Notes under the pieces: generated by a model
What the model saw: only the letters and a program-made list of their open reading frames with translations
Databases searched by the model: none
What the model was told of the DNA's origin: nothing
Program-made: the position numbers and the translations under genes
Shown: one piece after another, positions 60,584 to 64,000 of the stretch
How positions within the stretch are numbered: position 1 is the first letter of the stretch
Layout of the letters: each line of letters opens with the position of its first letter
Assembly (NCBI GenBank): GCA_031271975.1
Contig: JAISUR010000004.1
Coordinates: 1-64,000, forward strand
DNA: 64,000 nt
Reading direction: 5' to 3'
From: Propionibacteriaceae bacterium
GTDB taxonomy: Bacteria > Actinomycetota > Actinomycetes > Propionibacteriales > Propionibacteriaceae

Positions 60584-62023
60584 TCAAACGAAGATGTCGA
60601 CGATCAGCACCACGATCAGCGTGACGACGGACATGAGCGCCTGCGGAATCGTGAACGCCTTGAGGGTGCCGCGTGTGGACAGGCCGCCCATGGACTTCAT
60701 CATCCAGAACGTGTTGTCGGTGAACTGCGCGCCGAACAGGGAGCCGGCGCCCGTCGCCAAGATGACCAGGATCGGGCTGAGCCCAAGCGGGTCGATGAGC
60801 GGGCCGACAACGCCGATCGCCGTCAGGCAGCCGAGCATCTGACCGCCGACCGTGGTGCGGAACACCGCGCCGATGAACCAGGCGATCAACAGCGGGATGG
60901 TCGGATTGGCCTCGAAGGCCGTCTTCAACAGGTCTACCACGCCGCTTGCGGTGATGATTGTGCCCAGCGAACCCGCGCACGCCGTGACGACGAGAATCTG
61001 GCCGACGGTCTCCAGCGCTTTCTCGAACGTGTCCGCTTGGCCCTGCAGGCCGGTACGCGCGATGGCGATGGCCAGCGCCACCAGCGTGCCGATGAACAGG
61101 GCGATCACGGCCGAGCCGAGGAAGTCGACGACGGGAACCTCGGCGACCGACTCGATTCCGGAGAAGACCGGCACCAGGATGCGGATCACGATCAGGCCCA
61201 ACACCGTGATCACGGGCAACACGGCCAGCAGCATGGGCAGTTGTTTGGCGTCTTTGGCTTCCGGCTGCACTGCGACGACTGTCTCTGCCTCCGCCTGGCC
61301 ACCCACAGCGGCGGCTCCGCCATCGGCAATCGGCGTTCCGCCGACGACTTCAGCTTCGAAGCGGCCGATGTCGATGCCCTCTTCCTCGTCCTTTTCCGGA
61401 TCCCACCACTTGAAACGTTCGACGAGTGACACCCAAATGAACACGGACAGGGCCATGCAGGGCAGCGTGATCGCCCAAGACGGCAGCAGCATTTGGCCGA
61501 CATCCACTTTGAGCGCGCCCAGCATGGCGAGCATGGCTGGACCTGGGATGACCAGCGACGAGCCGGCCGCCAGACCCATGGACACCGGGCCGATCATGGA
61601 TGCGGCGGGCCGATTGGAAAGCTGCGCCACCCGGCGGGCGATGGGGGCCACCAACACGACCAGCACGTCAAAGAAGATGGGCGGGGTGATAGTCGACAGC
61701 GTCAGGCCGAAAGCGAAGGGCGAGCCCTTCTTGCCGAACACTTTGAGGATTCCGTTCACGATGCGTTGCACGGCGCCATAGCTGGCCATCAGGAAGCCCA
61801 TGATGACGCCGAGGCTGATCAGCAGGCCAACCTCGGCCATCATCGAGCCGAAGCCGGTGGACAGCCCAGTGGCGATGTCCGCCAACGGGACGCCAGTGGT
61901 CAGGCCCAGCCAAATGGTGCCGAGCAACAGTGCCAGAGCCGGGTTCAGCTTGGCTTTGACGATCAAGACGGCGATCGCCACAAACACGAATATGAAGTCG
62001 ATGACTAGCCACGCGGTGGGCAT
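60584..62023 (-). CDS. gntP: GntP-family sugar-acid permease
   Basis: 479 residues with 12-14 helices. LTTGVPLADIATGLSTGFGSMM, TPPIFFDVLVVLVAPIARR and GGLSTRGTLKAFTIPQALMS are characteristic of gluconate/sugar-acid proton symporters. A central cytoplasmic loop (about 205-265) rich in Glu and Ala is longer than usual. ATG 62023 is the start; a longer upstream reading would cross the divergent gene. The promoter is at 62094-62122. Substrate probably gluconate or a related acid. Confidence 0.9.
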   Translation of the reverse strand: MPTAWLVIDFIFVFVAIAVLIVKAKLNPALALLLGTIWLGLTTGVPLADIATGLSTGFGSMMAEVGLLISLGVIMGFLMASYGAVQRIVNGILKVFGKKGSPFAFGLTLSTITPPIFFDVLVVLVAPIARRVAQLSNRPAASMIGPVSMGLAAGSSLVIPGPAMLAMLGALKVDVGQMLLPSWAITLPCMALSVFIWVSLVERFKWWDPEKDEEEGIDIGRFEAEVVGGTPIADGGAAAVGGQAEAETVVAVQPEAKDAKQLPMLLAVLPVITVLGLIVIRILVPVFSGIESVAEVPVVDFLGSAVIALFIGTLVALAIAIARTGLQGQADTFEKALETVGQILVVTACAGSLGTIITASGVVDLLKTAFEANPTIPLLIAWFIGAVFRTTVGGQMLGCLTAIGVVGPLIDPLGLSPILVILATGAGSLFGAQFTDNTFWMMKSMGGLSTRGTLKAFTIPQALMSVVTLIVVLIVDIFV

Positions 62024-62079
62024 CTTTGCACCTGATTTCTGTTGTGTGGACGTGTGGCGCCCGCTGGTTGCGAGGGCGC

Positions 62080-62122
62080 TTGCTAATATGAGCAAACTAG
62101 CGCCAACGCACCGCTGGGTCAA
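62080..62122 (-). promoter_or_regulatory. gntP promoter with LacI-type operator
   Basis: Read on the minus strand, TTGACC (62117-62122) and TAGTTT (62094-62099) are 17 bases apart. TTGCT-N6-AGCAA (62080-62095) overlaps the end of the -10. The core GCTAATATGA recurs with small changes at the other two promoters of the locus. Confidence 0.55.
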
Positions 62123-62158
62123 GCCTCCCCGCAAGCCCTTTCGCCCTGCGGAATTCCG

Positions 62159-62192
62159 TTGACACTGGCCTTGGTTGCTAATACGATCAGCA
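62159..62192 (+). promoter_or_regulatory. Promoter and operator of the DUF6282-type gene
   Basis: TTGACA (62159-62164) and TACGAT (62182-62187) are 17 bases apart. TTGCTAATACGATCAGCA (62175-62192) covers the -10 and is a candidate repressor site. Confidence 0.6.
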
Positions 62193-62218
62193 CAGCTTTC
62201 CCGGCGATTGGAGTGCGC

Positions 62219-63055
62219 ATGGAAGACCTGCTGGCCGGCGCCGTCGACCTGCACATACACGCGGGCCCGGATATCTTCGACCGCAATGTGGACTCGATCT
62301 CGGCGGGGGTCGCCGCCAAGGCTGCCGGGATGCGCGCCATCGTCGTGAAGAGCCACTCCACGGACACCTCGGGACGTGCGATCACCGCCAGCCAAATCAG
62401 CGGCTTTCCGGTTTACGGTGCGGTCGTGCTCAACTATCCGGTGGGAGGCTTCAACCCCTACGCCGTGCGCGAGTGCGCGATCCAAGGCGGCAAGGTGGTC
62501 TGGTTCCCCACCATCGCGGCCCGCCACTTCATCACTGGCGGCAACGGCGCGGACATGCTCGCCAAAGCGATTCCGCCCGGGGTGGCCGGGCTGACGGCAT
62601 TGGACTGCGAAGGGGAGTTGAAGCCCGAAGTCGTCGCCTGCCTGGAACAGGTCGCTGAGCATGACCTGACCTTGGCGTCCGGGCACCTGGCCGAGGCCGA
62701 GACGCTGGCGGTGTTCCGCAAAGCCGCCGAATTCGGCATCCGCAAGCTGATCGTCACCCATCCCCACCTGTTCGTCGGCATGAGCGCGGCGGGCATGCGG
62801 GAGTTGGCGGGCCTGGGCGCCTACATCGAAATCACCGACCACGGTACTTTCGAAGCCCGGCGCGACATCGTGCAGGCAGTCGGCGCGGAGCGCTGCATCA
62901 TCTCCACGGACGGCGGCACGGTGTCGGCGCCGCCCCCGGTGGAACGGATGGAACGGAACGCGCGCGGCTTGCTCGACGCCGGAATTCCGTATGCGGACGT
63001 GCGGGCGATGCTCACCGTGAATCCGGCGTTTGCCTTGGGCTTGGACCACATTTGA
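62219..63055 (+). CDS. DUF6282-type metal-dependent hydrolase
   Basis: 278 residues. DLHIHAGPDIFDR near residue 10 is the HxH metal site of an amidohydrolase-like TIM barrel. VVKSHSTDTSG, VTHPH and IISTDGGTVSAPP supply further likely ligands. I recall DUF6282 as the matching family; no function is established for it. ATG 62219 follows GGAG by five bases. It is divergent from gntP and upstream of the SMP-30 gene, so hydrolysis of a lactone or amide of a sugar acid is plausible. Confidence 0.75.
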   Translation: MEDLLAGAVDLHIHAGPDIFDRNVDSISAGVAAKAAGMRAIVVKSHSTDTSGRAITASQISGFPVYGAVVLNYPVGGFNPYAVRECAIQGGKVVWFPTIAARHFITGGNGADMLAKAIPPGVAGLTALDCEGELKPEVVACLEQVAEHDLTLASGHLAEAETLAVFRKAAEFGIRKLIVTHPHLFVGMSAAGMRELAGLGAYIEITDHGTFEARRDIVQAVGAERCIISTDGGTVSAPPPVERMERNARGLLDAGIPYADVRAMLTVNPAFALGLDHI

Positions 63056-63060
63056 GCCCC

Positions 63061-63093
63061 TTGACCCGGGCCCGGGCAGCTAATATTATCATC
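63061..63093 (+). promoter_or_regulatory. Promoter and operator of the SMP-30 gene
   Basis: TTGACC (63061-63066) and TATTAT (63084-63089) with 17 bases between them. GCTAATATTATC (63079-63090) lies in the same place relative to the -10 as GCTAATACGATC does before the DUF6282-type gene. Confidence 0.6.
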
Positions 63094-63127
63094 GACATGT
63101 CCGCCCTGCCTCCCAAAGGAGCGTGAA

Positions 63128-64000
63128 GTGTCGAACGCAGGCATCGCTGGAAGCCCTCCGGGCATCCGCGTCACCAGTTCGCCCACCCCCCTAGGCCTGG
63201 GCAAAGACATGCTCGGGGAGGCTCCCACCTGGTGGCCGGAGAAGTCGCTGCTGTGCTGGATCGACGTGCGCGGCAAGCGAGTGCGGGTGCTCAACCTGGT
63301 CAGCGGGGTCATTTTCGACGTGCCCACCCCGGAGTTGCCGGGCGGCATGTGTCTGACCGACCGGGACCGGCTCCTGGTCGCCATGGAACATCACTTGGCC
63401 CTGTTGGATCTGGACGCCGGCCGCTGGGAAGAACTGGCCCCGCCGCCGCACGCGGCAGAACGTACCCGCTTCAACGAGTTGCGCGCCGATCCCGAGGGGC
63501 GGGTGTTCGTTGGCTACATGAATGACGCCACGCGTACCGGAGGATGTCTGTACCGACTCACGGCGGGCGGCTATGAGGTCGCCTACCAACCCGTCGACGT
63601 GCCCAATTCGCTGGCTTGGTCCCCGGACGGCGCGACGATGTACTTCGCGGACGGCATTGATCCGGTGATTTGGGCTTTCGACTACGCCGCGGGCCAGTTG
63701 GGCACTCGGCGCGAGTTCGCCCGTGTCCGCGGCGGCGTCCCCGACGGTGCCGCCGTAGACATCGCGGGCGGTCTGTGGTCCGCCGTCTACGGCGCGGGCC
63801 AACTCATCCGATTCGCCGCCGACGGGAGTGTCACCCACGTCGTGGAAATGCCCGCCACCCAACCCACATGTCCGGTTTTCGCCGGCGCAACCCGGACCTT
63901 GCTCTACTGCGCTTCGGCGAAACAGAATCTCGATCAGGCGGCGCTTGCCGGGCAGCCGCTGGCCGGGGAGGTTTTCGTCTTGCGTGCGGAAACCCCTGGC
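63128..64000 (+). CDS. SMP-30/gluconolactonase family protein (3' end outside window)
   Basis: The first 291 codons are present and the gene runs off the end. It is a six-bladed propeller of the SMP-30/gluconolactonase/LRE family. Metal ligands are visible as Glu in LGEAPTWW, Asn in VPNSLAWSPDG and Asp in GVPDGAAVD. RFNELRADPEGRVFVGYM is the family's substrate-site stretch. GTG 63128 is the start, with AAAGGAG six bases upstream. It hydrolyses a sugar lactone to the acid and fits the adjacent sugar-acid permease. Confidence 0.9.
   Translation, partial: MSNAGIAGSPPGIRVTSSPTPLGLGKDMLGEAPTWWPEKSLLCWIDVRGKRVRVLNLVSGVIFDVPTPELPGGMCLTDRDRLLVAMEHHLALLDLDAGRWEELAPPPHAAERTRFNELRADPEGRVFVGYMNDATRTGGCLYRLTAGGYEVAYQPVDVPNSLAWSPDGATMYFADGIDPVIWAFDYAAGQLGTRREFARVRGGVPDGAAVDIAGGLWSAVYGAGQLIRFAADGSVTHVVEMPATQPTCPVFAGATRTLLYCASAKQNLDQAALAGQPLAGEVFVLRAETPG

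Noticed and set aside
62024-63049. A much longer GntP protein starting near 63 kb on the minus strand
   Set aside because: The extension would lie antisense to the DUF6282-type gene and shows only shadow composition. GntP proteins begin with a helix such as MPTAWLVIDFIFVF.

Overview
The window is high-GC DNA with tightly packed genes, ATGA stop/start overlaps and many genes that seem to be read from leaderless transcripts. A class E sortase, lipoproteins, a Pth/L25 pair and leaderless starts point to an actinomycete (Actinomycetota). I cannot name the genus. No phage, transposase, CRISPR array or rRNA is visible. One tRNA (Thr, CGT) is present.

Layout. 1-0.3 kb: end of a secreted Ig-like repeat protein with a frameshift. 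0.5-13.1 kb: a catabolic locus around an IclR regulator. On the minus strand are a 2-hydroxyacid dehydrogenase, a zinc alcohol dehydrogenase and a KduD-like SDR. On the plus strand are hydroxypyruvate isomerase, tartronate semialdehyde reductase, glyoxylate carboligase, an RraA-like protein, three NTF2-like domains in two genes, a beta-propeller lactonase, an amidohydrolase and an MFS carrier. 13.4-19.9 kb: an SDR, an osmoprotectant-type binding lipoprotein, a sugar ABC importer without its ATPase, and a TraX-like protein. 19.9-24.8 kb: a promoter-to-terminator leader or small RNA, an ECF sigma factor with a membrane partner, a two-component system, and sortase E with a small membrane protein. 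25-29 kb: a GntR regulator, an EamA exporter, a spermidine-synthase-like protein, pyrE and proline dehydrogenase. 29.4-34.3 kb: a complete urtABCDE urea importer. 34.5-37.2 kb: a secreted metallopeptidase. 37.4-46.8 kb: two TacA/TacT-type toxin-antitoxin pairs, two paralogous secreted FN3-EEP nucleases or phosphatases, galM, argS, and the scar of two ROK genes. 46.8-53.3 kb: a lipoprotein peptidase, DoxX, holB, rplY, pth, glycerate kinase and tRNA-Thr. 53.4-56.4 kb: three uncharacterised membrane-anchored proteins. 56.4-59.1 kb: purB and purD. 59.5-64 kb: a sugar-acid locus with LacI, GntP, a DUF6282-type hydrolase and SMP-30.

How the genes fit together. Glyoxylate carboligase, hydroxypyruvate isomerase and tartronate semialdehyde reductase convert glyoxylate to glycerate. 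The glycerate kinase at 52 kb can feed that glycerate to glycolysis. The surrounding lactonase, amidohydrolase, aldolase-like, dehydrogenase and transport genes suggest that the glyoxylate comes from an imported acid or lactone whose identity is unknown. The 60-64 kb locus looks like a second, separately controlled sugar-acid/lactone pathway: three near-identical sites sit at its three promoters.

The intergenic spaces are full of a modular palindromic repeat. Four copies carry a further 34-43 bp hairpin at the same position, each flanked by a 3-bp duplication. This nested element is the most unusual structure I see. The catabolic locus with its novel gene set and the divergent ROK deletion scar come next.
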